64,000 nt of DNA from Cerrena zonata (Eukaryota > Basidiomycota > Agaricomycetes > Polyporales > Cerrenaceae). Positions 23,597 to 33,910 of the stretch are shown in pieces. The stretch covers positions 248,001 to 312,000 of the forward strand of contig JASBNA010000044.1 of NCBI GenBank assembly GCA_038087015.1. The letters run 5' to 3'. Positions within the stretch are counted from its first letter, which is position 1. Every line of letters begins with the position of its first letter. Both the position numbers and the translations under genes were made by a program. Under the pieces are notes generated by a model. It searched no databases, had not been told where the DNA came from, and saw only the letters and a program-made list of their open reading frames with translations.

Positions 23597-25297
23597 TCAA
23601 TCTTTTAATACCTGGGTATTAAGATTTCTTAATAACCATTCAGGACATTTCTTACCCCCTTTCGATAAGAATTTTTTCAATGGTAAGAATATATCAACAT
23701 CGTTATAATCTATGATGGTATAACTCTTACCTTGATTACCGGCTCTACCAGTTCTACCAATTCTATGGATATATTCTTCGAATTTTTTCGACATTTGATA
23801 ATTGATTACAAGTCCAACATTCGGAACATCAAGACCACGAGCTGCAACGTCTGTAGCAATTAGTATGTTAACTTTATTTGATCTAAAGTTTTCAATGGCT
23901 ACTTCTCTCAGTTCTTGTGATTTAGAACCATGAATGACAATATGATCTTCAATGCCTTTACTCGATAACTTTAATGCTAATAGTTCACAAGTTTTCTTAA
24001 AATTTGCAAAAATTATAATTTTTGAATTAGTCTTCTTAATTTGTTCAAGTATTTTATCAAATTTTTTATCGTCAATTTCATCATTGTTATTTGAATTTTC
24101 GAAAAATTCAAATTTTTGTTCGATATTATCTATCAAGTTATTTGGATTACCAATTGTTAAATATGCTGGATTAATTAAATAATTTTTAGTGATTTTTTCA
24201 ATTGGTGGAGTTATGGTGGCAGTAAACATTAAGGTAATTCTTTGGTCTATTTTAAAGTTATTATTGATTGGGTTCAAAGGTAAATAGTCCAATATATTAT
24301 TTAAAGATTTTTCAAATCCCATATCGATCATTCTATCTGCTTCATCCATCGTGAAAAAATAACATAAATCTAAATTAACAATACCTCTTTCTAATGAATC
24401 AATTAATCTGCCCGGTGTTGCCACCACAATGTCAACACCCGAATCAATAGAATGAATCGTTTCTTCATACTTATGGCCCCCAATAATAGTAACAACATTA
24501 TAATTTAAATATGAAGTAAATTTCTCAATTTCTTGAGATATTTGAATTGCCAATTCTCTAGTAGGAGCCAATATCAAACCTAGAGGCTTATTTATATTGA
24601 TTTCTTTAGCATAATCAAATTTCAAATAATCCGGATCAATATTAAGTATATAATTTAATAGAGGTATCAAAAATGCAATAGTCTTACCAGACCCAGTTTC
24701 AGCTATACCTACTAAATCTCTTGGTTGTAGACCCAACGGTATGGCAGATCTTTGAATCGGAGTAGGTTCACTGTAACCCAATTTTTTAGTTAAAATATCT
24801 AAAATTCGAATATCTATACCAGATTCTTGCCATGATCTGAGTGGATTGGATATTTCACCTCCTCCCTTTGCAGTAATATTATAATCATCTTTGAATATTC
24901 TCCAATCTCTTGCGTCCATATCCTCCAACTTCTTTTCAGACCAGTGTTTACCCAAATAACCCAAATCATCTTCTGGCTGTACGTAAGCTACGAGAGGATT
25001 GAAATCAGTAGAAGTATCCTCGTGAGCATCCCAATCGAAACTGAATTTTTGGGTTTTCTTCACTCTTGCCTTCTTGTCGAGCTTCAATTCATCCTCGTCA
25101 CCCTCTTCTTCTTCGTACCTTATTCTCTTTACTGGTTTTGATTTCGAATATCGTTTTTTAGTCAATTCTTTCTCCTGTTTTAAAGAAGCAAACTTTTCCC
25201 GTTGTTGTTTCGAGAGAAATTTGGGTTTCGATAATAGGTTATTGTCATTTCTGGATCCCTCAATGATATCCTCAACAGAGACGGGCCGATTGCTCAT
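23597..25297 (-). CDS. PRP28: DEAD-box splicing helicase Prp28
   Basis: Prp28 helps exchange U1 for U6 at the 5' splice site. The N-terminus has SVEDII, basic RS-like patches and KFSFDWDAHEDTSTDFNPLV, a Prp28 hallmark. The helicase core has PTPIQRSAIPLGLQPRD, AETGSGKT, PTRELAIQ, TPGRL, MDEADRMIDMGFE, TATITPPIE (Thr replacing the Ser of SAT), TDVAARGLDVPNVG and HRIGRTGRAG. I place the start at the second Met (MSNRPVSVEDII). The 30 hydrophobic residues in front are not expected for a nuclear protein. The gene is convergent and abutting with CWC2. A Cbf1-type site lies about 145 bp upstream. Confidence 0.94.
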   Translation of the reverse strand: MSNRPVSVEDIIEGSRNDNNLLSKPKFLSKQQREKFASLKQEKELTKKRYSKSKPVKRIRYEEEEGDEDELKLDKKARVKKTQKFSFDWDAHEDTSTDFNPLVAYVQPEDDLGYLGKHWSEKKLEDMDARDWRIFKDDYNITAKGGGEISNPLRSWQESGIDIRILDILTKKLGYSEPTPIQRSAIPLGLQPRDLVGIAETGSGKTIAFLIPLLNYILNIDPDYLKFDYAKEININKPLGLILAPTRELAIQISQEIEKFTSYLNYNVVTIIGGHKYEETIHSIDSGVDIVVATPGRLIDSLERGIVNLDLCYFFTMDEADRMIDMGFEKSLNNILDYLPLNPINNNFKIDQRITLMFTATITPPIEKITKNYLINPAYLTIGNPNNLIDNIEQKFEFFENSNNNDEIDDKKFDKILEQIKKTNSKIIIFANFKKTCELLALKLSSKGIEDHIVIHGSKSQELREVAIENFRSNKVNILIATDVAARGLDVPNVGLVINYQMSKKFEEYIHRIGRTGRAGNQGKSYTIIDYNDVDIFLPLKKFLSKGGKKCPEWLLRNLNTQVLKD

Positions 25298-26494
25298 TGC
25301 TGGATTAGTTGTTTGTAAATAGAAGTTTGTAAATAGTAATTGCAAAAATAACAAGAACGGACTTCCAAAGAGATGAACCGCTAACAAAACGAAAAAAAAA
25401 AAGACTTAAAAAAAAAAAACAAAAAAAAAAACAAACAAAGAGTCACGTGAGAATACCCATATAATGGAACCCGTATTACAAAGGCTTTAACCAGGTGCTG
25501 GCTGCTAACGATGGTCGTAGATATGCCGAGCAGAAGCGACAATCACATTAGAAGAGCAGTGCATACATGAGGTGGCAGCTATACCTCAGGGGAATAAGAG
25601 GCTTGGTGTTTCTGATTCCGTGTAGTCAGCATTAGTTGGTCAATGTGAAATTTGGATGTATTTTTTGCACCAATTTAATGGATCCGAAATTCCACCTACC
25701 TCTTGTGGATGTCCATGACCAACCCGACAAAATCAGTAAATATTCTTGTCCAAGAAGTAATAGCTTATCACAATAAAATGAATAAAGTTAGCTTTCAACA
25801 AATCAGTTCCACTGTCCTTTCAACTATTGAATGGTTTTTCAACAATTTCCAGTAGATTCCTTTTGAGTACATCAGTTACCAGAACGAGAATCAACAACTT
25901 AAAAGACAACACCGAGTCAAGGTTGACAATACGCTTCTCCAAAGTAGTCAAGAGTCAAGTAGATGTTTGGGTGCTTGTTTTTAATCCAGGAACAATAGCT
26001 TGAATAAAGGGTTCTTTATTTTGTTTGCTTAACCAAGACTCGCGTTAATTTACCAAAATGAAAATTAAGTACAATAAGAGGATTTTTGCAACAATGGAAA
26101 TCTCACATTCAAAGTTTTGATTAAAAATAAGATTCTTACAGATTGGGGTCAAAACATGCTGAATACATGACTTCTTGCGGAGATCTTCTGCTTCGGGTTG
26201 GCTTAAAGCATTGTTCCTATGTTCTTTTTAACTTTTAAGATTGTACGGTGCATTTCCCAATTGGGACTCGAAAAATTCTTCATCAGTCAATAAGTTGCAA
26301 AGATTATTGTTTGACCAGATTGAAAAGTGAATACAGCAAGGCCGGGTTTATGTCTTACAAGTTTAACCTCGAAAAATGTTGTATAAATATGCATGTAGAA
26401 TCCTTGAAAGTGGACATCTTTTTTTTTTATTAAATCATTAATCAAGTTATTATTACTTATAATCCAACTTATACATTCGCTTATTAAATAAAAA
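25298..26494. other. 1.2-kb spacer between PRP28 and the wall-protein gene
   Basis: A-rich tracts (25385-25440) and a GTCACGTG site (25442-25449) lie on the PRP28 side. The rest is mixed sequence without a supported gene, and a TATAAATA box at about 26381 precedes the GPI gene by about 115 bp. Short open frames near 26250-26500 on both strands have no recognisable content. Confidence 0.55.
25442..25449 (+). promoter_or_regulatory. Cbf1-type E-box GTCACGTG
   Basis: An exact match to the RTCACRTG consensus lies about 145 bp upstream of the PRP28 start. Confidence 0.55.
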
Positions 26495-27586
26495 ATGCAA
26501 TACTCCAAATTATTAGCTGTTGCTTCTGTTCTTGTTGCTAGTGTTAACGCTTACCCAGCTGACAACTTAGAAAAAGTCGCTGGTTTCAAAGGTGGTTACA
26601 AAAGAGATGAGGATTTAGATAACAGAGACTTGGACTGGACTTCTCTTTCTTCTGGTTCTGATTTAGAAGATGGTTTAGCTCTTCTTCCATTGGTTATTCC
26701 ATTCATTCTTACCAAGATTGAAGGTGGTAAAACTACCGTTGTTACCAGTACCTCCACCACTGTAACCACTGTTCCAGAAACTGAAACCCAAAGTGTTGTT
26801 ACCGTTACTGCTCCACCACAAACCGTTAGTGGTCCAGTTGTTACTGAAACCGCTACTCCATCTTCTGCTCCAGTTTCTTCTCCTCCAGTTGAAACTTCTG
26901 CTCCAGCAGTTCCAGTTCCAGGTAACTCAACTGTTACTTCTTCTTACACTTCAATTGTTACAGTTACCCAATGTGATGAACATAAATCTTGTAGCCCAGT
27001 TGTTTCAACTACTACTATTTGTCCAGAAGATGAAGTCACTGTCTCTTCCACCAAAACTGATTTAACTACTTACTGTCCAGAAAGTAGCACTCCAGCTACT
27101 TGTACCGAAGAAGTTTGCAAGACTGAAACTGAAACCTGTACTGAAGAAGTTTGCAAGACTTCTGAAGTTCCACCAGTTGCTCCAACTTCTAAGACTGAAA
27201 CTGAAACCTGTACTGAAGAAGTTTGCAAGACTTCTGAAGTTCCACCAGTTGCTCCAACTTCTAAGACTGAAACCGAAACTTGTACTGAAGAAGTTTGCAA
27301 GACCTCTGAAGCTCCAAAATCATCTCCAGTTGCTCCAACCTCTAAGACTGAAACTGAAACCTGTACCGAAGAAGTTTGCAAGACCTCTGAAGCTCCAAAA
27401 TCATCTCCAGTTGCTCCAACCTCTAAGACTCCAGACACCGAATCAACTGTTACTGAACAATCTACTTCTACTCTTGCTGGTGAAAGTAGTACTCCAGCTG
27501 AAGTTTCTTCTTACGAAGCTGGTGCCGCCGGTAAAATTGCTCCATTCGGTGCTGCCTTAGGTGCTCTTGCCGTTGCCTTATTGTAA
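26495..27586 (+). CDS. GPI-anchored cell-wall protein with Cys-containing repeats
   Basis: The 363-residue product starts with a signal peptide (MQYSKLLAVASVLVASVNA). A dibasic KR at about residues 36-37 is a likely Kex2 site. A Thr/Ser/Pro/Val-rich stalk follows, then four tandem copies of a 24-27-residue unit with TETETCTEEVCKTSE, each with two cysteines. The C-terminus is AAGKIAPFGAALGALAVALL, a GPI-attachment signal with a small-residue omega region. Such proteins are linked to wall glucan and add to adhesion or wall structure. The stalk contains YTSIVTVTQCDEHKSC and TYCPES, motifs common in Candida wall proteins. I do not assign an orthologue. Optimal codons suggest high expression. Confidence 0.88.
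   Translation: MQYSKLLAVASVLVASVNAYPADNLEKVAGFKGGYKRDEDLDNRDLDWTSLSSGSDLEDGLALLPLVIPFILTKIEGGKTTVVTSTSTTVTTVPETETQSVVTVTAPPQTVSGPVVTETATPSSAPVSSPPVETSAPAVPVPGNSTVTSSYTSIVTVTQCDEHKSCSPVVSTTTICPEDEVTVSSTKTDLTTYCPESSTPATCTEEVCKTETETCTEEVCKTSEVPPVAPTSKTETETCTEEVCKTSEVPPVAPTSKTETETCTEEVCKTSEAPKSSPVAPTSKTETETCTEEVCKTSEAPKSSPVAPTSKTPDTESTVTEQSTSTLAGESSTPAEVSSYEAGAAGKIAPFGAALGALAVALL
27123..27427 (+). repeat. 72/81-bp coding tandem repeats, 4 copies
   Basis: Two 72-bp units ending SEVPPVAPTSK are followed by two 81-bp units ending SEAPKSSPVAPTSK. The near-identity of DNA within each pair points to recent duplication. Copy number is likely to vary among strains. Confidence 0.9.
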
Positions 27587-27817
27587 GTTAATTGAATAAC
27601 TTTACAAAAGGTAAATGCATCTGGTATTCATTTGCCATTAGAAGGTTAAAGGACGTTTTTATTTCTGATTCAAAAAATTATTAATTATTTTCGGTATATC
27701 ATTTTCTATTTTTCAATTCTCCATAAAGGATTACTTAAATTTTTCGGTCTAAATACTTTTTTCAAATCTTATGTACCAAGTATATAGTTTATAATACCAA
27801 ATTTATTGAAAGTCATT

Positions 27818-29258
27818 CTATGTATGAGTTCTTCTATAGAAAATGTACAGTAAAATAATAGATCCTGCTAATAAACAAAATGAACTAGTTATTTTGAAAG
27901 TAAGATTATAGCATCCTGATCCTTTATCACAAAAGTACTCATGAGTATCATCATCATACTGGTTACTATTTGAATCGTAAATGATTCCAAATATCTTTGT
28001 CATTATGGTTAAACCAAAAGTAGTACTTGTATACATGACCCCCCAAAGGAAACTATAATTTTGCATATTGAAAAGATCAGAAATAATTGAAGGATAACAA
28101 GTGAAACTAAAACCATAAGCATAACCAATCAAACAAGAGGAGATTGACAAAAGGATATTAACGTGGTATAGATTTTCTGAAATTAAATCAGTCAGAAGAG
28201 TTAACAAGAAATGACCGGATAGCATTATGATTAGTCCCAAGATCAAAATCCAATGACGTTGATATTTCAATTTATTAACCAAGAAATCAGCTTGTGGGCC
28301 CAGGGTTAACCTACCTATGAAGAAGTGATTGCAATCAAAGAAACATGCAATGCTTGTAATTCAATTAACGAAGGTTGATAGGAAGGATCATTATGATAAT
28401 AAGTATAGTGGAAATGAATTGCTTTAATGACATAACCAACGCCATAAATATACATTTGACCTAAACCTTGAATAATCGATAAGATTAAGTAATGGATCCA
28501 AAAAATTGGATGTAATAACGATTCTTTTAAAGATAAATCATGGAGATTTGAACTAGGTTTAGAAGGGATACTGAGTAGCGGTTGCTCTTCAATTGGTTCA
28601 GGTTCAGCTTGATTAGACGATATTGGTTTAGGAGATTGATCAATGATCCCGTCTATTCTAATAAAGATAAATCCTAGTAAGTACATAAACCCAGATGAAA
28701 CAAATAAAAAATAAAGAAATTTGGAAACATCAGCTTTAAATATTTTAGAACAGATAAACAGGAATATTAAACTCGAAATGGCAAATGAAGCAATGGTGAT
28801 ACTTTGAGCAGTGGCTTTATAATTTGGGAAATAAATTGCAACTGCTTTCAACGAGCTGAAGTAACCAGAAACCGAACCATTACCAATCAAAAACATAGCA
28901 AATAAAAGTAACCCGATACTTGAATCAACCCCTAAATTAAATTCATAATGAAGTAATTTATAACCAATTGATAAGGATAAAAAACTAGCCAAAATTGGAA
29001 TTTGGGTACCATAGTAATCAGTGATGACCCCCAGATACAACCACCCAATGCGGTTCCAATGGTAGCACTAATATTCAAATTTGAAGCCTGAGTCGAGTTA
29101 AGATGGCATTTTTCAGCTAACTGGGTCCCGTATACCGAGTAAACAAATAGCGTTCCGGAGGCTAAAGCAACGGGAATTGAGGCCAACAAGATCAACCAAT
29201 GGTTTGTTGATGGTAAATACTCATTCAACCTTCTGATACCGTTATGAATCACCAACAT
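27818..29258 (-). CDS. MCH1: MCH1-like MFS transporter, two frameshifts
   Basis: This is a major facilitator of the nodulin-like/monocarboxylate-permease-like group; in yeast Mch1 sits in the vacuole membrane with unknown substrate. Three open segments read N- to C-terminal: 29258-28932 (NHWLILLASIPVALASGTLF, then TIGTALGGCIWG), 29040-28315 (GVITDYYGTQIPILASFLSL onward) and from about 28318 to 27818 (IGRLTLGPQADFLVNKLKY onward). Adding one base to the C run at 29028-29032 and one near 28318-28325 restores a continuous protein of about 481 residues, near yeast Mch1 (486). The restored joins, WGGVITDYYG and an SFIGRLTLG-type sequence, are what the family predicts. It is either a recent pseudogene or a read error. 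Confidence 0.82.
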
Positions 29259-29333
29259 TACTACAAGAAACCATTAGTTGGTACCGTTCTTATCTATTAA
29301 TCTTTGCAATAAAAAAAATGTACAAAGTAATGG

Positions 29334-29341
29334 CACGTGAC
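29334..29341 (-). promoter_or_regulatory. Cbf1-type E-box GTCACGTG
   Basis: CACGTGAC on the plus strand lies in the 250-bp divergent promoter between MCH1 (75 bp away) and EGD1 (170 bp away). Confidence 0.5.
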
Positions 29342-29508
29342 CAAGAACTGTGTCAACGGGAGAATTGACCAGAGCGAGCGAGTGTCGTGCGCCTGGAACT
29401 AAAAGCACCAACTCATAATTTTGTTGAAAAAAAAAAAAGTTAGTTGAAAAACCACCAAGTAATTTGAAAAATTCTTCTTTCTTCCATATAATCTATTAAA
29501 CGATAAAC

Positions 29509-29976
29509 ATGCCAGTTGATCCAGAAAAATTAGCCAAATTACAAAAAGCCGGTCCAAAGAAAGTCGGTGGTGCCAGAGTCAAAGCCAAGAAGAACGTTAG
29601 AACCGAACAAGATGATACCAAATTGATTGAAGCTTTAGGTAAATTGAAATCTGAAAAAGTTGAAGGTATTGAAGAAGCCAATTTTTTCAGAGAAGATGGT
29701 AAAGTTTTACATTTCAACAGAGTTGGTGTTCAAGCTGCTCATCAACATAACACTTTTGCCTTTACTGGTTACCCACAAGAAAAAGACGTTACTCAATTGA
29801 TTCCTCAAATCTTACCTCAATTAGGTGCTGAAAATTTAGAAATTTTAAGAAAATTAGCTGAACAATTACAAGCTGGTAAAACTCCTGCTGAATTACGTGC
29901 TGCTGCTGGTGCTTCAGCCGGTAACGATGAAGATATTCCAGAATTAACTACTGAAAAATTCGATGACGTTGAATAA
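29509..29976 (+). CDS. EGD1: Nascent polypeptide-associated complex, beta subunit
   Basis: The NAC beta subunit binds ribosomes and shields new chains. The 155-residue product has the ribosome-binding basic stretch (KKVGGARVKAKKNV), the NAC domain (about 34-99, with VLHFNRVGVQAAHQHNTFAF) and the acidic C-terminus ending KFDDVE. Length and sequence match yeast Egd1/BTT1. Codon use is strongly optimal. Confidence 0.97.
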   Translation: MPVDPEKLAKLQKAGPKKVGGARVKAKKNVRTEQDDTKLIEALGKLKSEKVEGIEEANFFREDGKVLHFNRVGVQAAHQHNTFAFTGYPQEKDVTQLIPQILPQLGAENLEILRKLAEQLQAGKTPAELRAAAGASAGNDEDIPELTTEKFDDVE

Positions 29977-31055
29977 TTGAATTTTGGCTTTTGAATCTTT
30001 ATCTATAATAAATAAAACACAATCTAAAAAGTAATTTAGCATTAGGTGATAATGAAGTACGAAATTCTCAAATGTCCATAAATCTTATATAATAAACAAT
30101 AATGTATAAACATTTTTTGACCTTTTGACTATACTTTTGAAACTGGAGTACTGCTGTAGTGCGCCAACCGAGTTCGTCGACCAAAAAATTTTTTACTTTT
30201 CGGAAAAAAGTAGTGTTTCCACCCAAAGGTACTGGTGTATTGGACCAGCCGACTTAGCAATCGAATTAAGCCCAGTCAAGGTGCAATTGGTTACTTAATT
30301 GCCTACTGGGAGGAGAAGAGAGCTGGTGGGTGGAGCCGGCGGCCAATTGAGCCTGTGACCTGGGCGTAGCTAGCGTAGAATAGCCCGAGCGGGCCCTCTC
30401 CATGAAAGGTTGGAGAAAGGCTGCAAATTATTGGGCACTATCTTTACTCACATTGACACAATCCTAGTTAAGTTGACAGCATCGTATAATTGAAGTAGGG
30501 GAAAAAGCTTGTCCTTTGCAATTGTCTAAATATAAGCGAATTTGGAGACAATTTAAATATACCCTGTTAGTTAACTTGTGCCTTGTTAGTTGATTTAGTA
30601 CTGTTAGTTGATTTACGTCTGAGCAATCGGATAGTGGGTTGTGCCGATCAAGCATGGCAGGACAAACGTGTTGATCAAGGTTCAATTGTGGCATGTGAAG
30701 CCCATGCCTTGTCATTAGCCAATTGGTTGTGGTGAGTTAGATGATCTAAGACCGAAATTACCGATTTGCCCATTGCAGGTTTCAAATTTCAATGGGAACC
30801 AGCTCCAATTTCAATACAATTGATTTTTTTTTGCAATAAGCCACCTTATGAAGTACACTAGGTACACGAAGTACACGAACCCATTCAAATATACCATAAT
30901 ATACAATTGAAGCCGGCTTCAATTGCTAAAAACCAGGATGCGGACTTAGTATGGGAAAACGGCAGCAAAAAAAAACTAGCCCCCTGTTAAAAGTATAAAT
31001 AGACTTAAATTTTTCACTTATATCAATTGACATCTACGTTAACCCAATTTCAACA
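29977..31055. other. 1.1-kb spacer before glutamate decarboxylase
   Basis: No gene is supported; an 83-codon frame at 30464-30715 lacks any motif. A moderately GC-rich block lies at 30290-30420. A TATAAATA box at 30994-31001 sits about 60 bp before the GAD1 ATG. Confidence 0.55.
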
Positions 31056-32774
31056 ATGACATTATCTAAACACATAAACGCAGAAAAAATCGAAAGAAAG
31101 TATTTGGCTCAATCTGGCAAGACAGAATTGACTGAGCATGAAGAGTTTATTTCCAAATATCAATCGAATGTTGCAGTACCAAAGTATGAAATTCCTTTAA
31201 AGTCTTCCAATTCAAGTTTGGTTTATAAGTACTTGAAAGAGGAATTGGCATTGGATGGTAACACTACTTTGAATTTGGCCTCGTTTGTTAATACTCAAGT
31301 TGATGAAACTCCTTTGAAATTGATTAGTGAGAATCTCGTTAAGAATTTGGCCGATAACGATGAATATCCAACGTTATTGGAATACCAACAAAGATGTATT
31401 TCAATCTTGAGTAACTTATGGCATGCACCAAGCAAACTTGATGCTGACACTCAAACCCATGTTGCAACCACTGTTGGTACTGCCACCACCGGATCTTCTG
31501 AAGCTATCTTATTAGGTGGATTGGCAATGAAGAAGAAATGGCAAGAAAAGAGAATTGCTGAAAATAAATCAATTAGTAGTCCAAATATCTTAATGGCATC
31601 GTGTGCACAGGTTGCTTTAGAAAAATTTGCCAGATATTTTGATGTTGAAAATCGAACTATTAGAATTACTGAAAAATCCCATCATTTAATCGATACAGAT
31701 GAAATCAAGAAGAATATTGATGAAAATACAATTGGGATTTTTGTAATTTTAGGATCTACTTTCACTGGTGCTTTTGAACCAGTTGAAAAAATATCAAAAA
31801 TTTTAGATGAAATTGAAAAAGAACGTGGTTTAGATATTAAAATTCATGTTGATGGTGCTAGTGGAGGTTTTGTTGCTCCTTTTATCTTTCCTCATTTAAG
31901 ATGGGATTTTGAAGTTGATCGTGTGATTTCAATTAATACTTCTGGTCATAAATTTGGATTAACCACTGCCGGTTTAGGTTGGATTATTTGGAGAGACCTT
32001 GAATATTTACCAGAGTCTTTGAGATTTAAATTAGATTACTTGGGTGGGGTGGAAGAAACTTTCAATTTGAATTTTTCTAGACCTGGTTTCCCAGTTATTC
32101 ATCAATATTATAATTTTTTAACTTATGGTCATGAAGGTTATACTAAGATTTTTAATAGTGCAGTTCAAAATGCTAGATTATTATCGAATATTTTACAAGA
32201 TTCTACTTTTTTCGAAGTTCTTTCAGTTATTCATAGAAAAATTCCTTCAGTTGAAGAAAGATCTAGAATTTATACTAGAAGTCATGATATAAATCATTCT
32301 CATAAAGATGAATCAACTAGAAATGAAAATTTCTATCCTGGATTACCGGTTGTTGCCTTTAGATTTTCTAAAGAATTTCGTTCTAAATTCCCAGAAATCC
32401 CTCAATCAATTGTTTCCTTATTATTAAGAAATAAAGGTTTTATTGTGCCCAATTATCACTTAACTCCCGATGAACAGGATAAAGAAATTTTAAGAGTTGT
32501 GGTAAGAGAAGATTTTGGATTAAACTTGTTAGAAAAATTATCAAGTGACATCATTGCTACAGTTGAATTACTTGTCAGATCCACCGAAACCGTTCGTTCT
32601 GCTGTTGAAGCTAAAAACACCGGTGAAAAAGTTGATAAAAAAGTCATTTACGACTTGTTATTATCAATTGTATCAAATGGTGCCACGGACGTAAAGGACT
32701 TACAAACCATCAAATTAGATAAAGAAGGTACTGGACACCATAAACATAAGAGATCTTACCGTGGTGCCTGTTAA
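31056..32774 (+). CDS. GAD1: Glutamate decarboxylase (PLP enzyme)
   Basis: The enzyme converts glutamate to GABA in the cytosol, and in yeast it is tied to oxidative-stress tolerance and nitrogen use. The 572-residue product has the group II decarboxylase fold with TTGSSEAILLGGLAMKKKW, the cofactor-stacking region, IHVDGASGGFVAPF (Asp contacts the PLP ring nitrogen) and NTSGHKFGLTTAG, whose Lys (about residue 298) binds PLP. The C-terminal 70 residues are helical and basic. In plants such a tail can bind calmodulin; whether this one does is unknown. The promoter has TATAAATA at -62. Confidence 0.95.
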   Translation: MTLSKHINAEKIERKYLAQSGKTELTEHEEFISKYQSNVAVPKYEIPLKSSNSSLVYKYLKEELALDGNTTLNLASFVNTQVDETPLKLISENLVKNLADNDEYPTLLEYQQRCISILSNLWHAPSKLDADTQTHVATTVGTATTGSSEAILLGGLAMKKKWQEKRIAENKSISSPNILMASCAQVALEKFARYFDVENRTIRITEKSHHLIDTDEIKKNIDENTIGIFVILGSTFTGAFEPVEKISKILDEIEKERGLDIKIHVDGASGGFVAPFIFPHLRWDFEVDRVISINTSGHKFGLTTAGLGWIIWRDLEYLPESLRFKLDYLGGVEETFNLNFSRPGFPVIHQYYNFLTYGHEGYTKIFNSAVQNARLLSNILQDSTFFEVLSVIHRKIPSVEERSRIYTRSHDINHSHKDESTRNENFYPGLPVVAFRFSKEFRSKFPEIPQSIVSLLLRNKGFIVPNYHLTPDEQDKEILRVVVREDFGLNLLEKLSSDIIATVELLVRSTETVRSAVEAKNTGEKVDKKVIYDLLLSIVSNGATDVKDLQTIKLDKEGTGHHKHKRSYRGAC

Positions 32775-33105
32775 ATGTATAGTTATGTAACCCGAATGAA
32801 TCCATGTTTTACCCATACTCCCCTAATGATGGAGAGATGAAAGTTTTGCAAAACTTGATGACTGTCATCGTGGTATCCCGTGTAACACCATCATCTCGTC
32901 ATTGCAACCTTGTAGTGCCTCAGTAGCAGCTGCAAAAAAAGTGGATCGGTGAGCCGTACACCATAGTTTTACGGGGAATCATTTCCGCATATGCCATTTA
33001 GCAATCTATATTAATTGGGGGTGCTTCTTGAAAGTATAAATAGATGTAGTTATGCTATACAATTGAATAATTTTGAAAGTCAAAAAAACAGACAGAGACT
33101 ACAAA
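32775..33105. other. Spacer and promoter of the DUF1774-type gene
   Basis: A 330-bp non-coding stretch. AAAGTATAAATAGA at 33031-33044 repeats the 14-bp TATA context of GAD1 (30990-31003). A TGTACGG-type motif in reverse (CCGTACACC) is at about 32954-32962. Confidence 0.5.
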
Positions 33106-33909
33106 ATGGCTGACCAAATTAATACTCATAAAGTATCGACAATCATCTCGCTTGCATTGTCTATATACGCAAATACTAGATATTTTGTTGGACGTAGTCC
33201 ATATGATCATCATAATCCATACAACGTTGCCAATACTCCATTCAGTGGGAATATAATTGTTACCTTAGTATTCTGGATTGTTTTATATATCCACCAAATC
33301 TTATTTGTCACTCAAATATTCTTACCCCAGTTAGAGAACCATAATGATCGTATTAATATCACCAATAAAATTGGATGGCATTTCACGGTATTCAATTTGG
33401 GATCATTTTTCTGGACCATCCTATTTGTTAAAAAGCACTTTTTCTGGAGTGAATTGATATTGATTATTAACTTTATCAATGTTTTACAATTGTATTACAT
33501 TCATAAGACAAACTCCATCAAACCATTAACTAATTGGATATTGATTCATTTGCCCACCACGGCATTGCCATTATCCTGGTTGGTCTATGCAATTTTCTGG
33601 AACGGGGCTGTCTTATTCAATGTCCATAAGTTTGTTGGTAGAATTGTCAGTAATGTCTTAATTTGGGACTTCTTATTATTTGGATTGAACTTTGTCTGGT
33701 TATACAACGACTACGCCGTTGGTCTTTCCACTAGTGTATTGACTTTTGGTTTAGGCTTGGGCCAACTTTTCACTAGGGCCTTTGCCTTGCAATGGATTTT
33801 TGCCTTTGTCATCAGTGGGTTATTATTCGTTGCTAGTATTCTTGCAGCCTTTGTTGGTCCTCGTCGTTCGGTTGTTGTCGACGAAGAACAAGCCCCTCTC
33901 TTGGAATAA
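33106..33909 (+). CDS. Multi-pass membrane protein, DUF1774-like
   Basis: The 267-residue protein has about seven or eight hydrophobic segments, starting with VSTIISLALSIYANTRYFVG, separated by short loops. It ends in a cytosolic tail DEEQAPLLE, an acidic dileucine sorting signal of the kind that sends proteins to the vacuole. The layout resembles the fungal DUF1774 family, whose function is not established. I start it at the ATG at 33106 (context ACAAAATGGC), 11 codons after an upstream non-ideal start. Its stop lies one base from the stop of YSF3 on the opposite strand. Confidence 0.7.
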   Translation: MADQINTHKVSTIISLALSIYANTRYFVGRSPYDHHNPYNVANTPFSGNIIVTLVFWIVLYIHQILFVTQIFLPQLENHNDRINITNKIGWHFTVFNLGSFFWTILFVKKHFFWSELILIINFINVLQLYYIHKTNSIKPLTNWILIHLPTTALPLSWLVYAIFWNGAVLFNVHKFVGRIVSNVLIWDFLLFGLNFVWLYNDYAVGLSTSVLTFGLGLGQLFTRAFALQWIFAFVISGLLFVASILAAFVGPRRSVVVDEEQAPLLE

Positions 33910-33910
33910 G

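Noticed and set aside
25298..25387. 30-residue hydrophobic extension of PRP28
   Set aside because: It looks like a signal peptide, but Prp28 is nuclear; the Met at 25297 gives the expected start.
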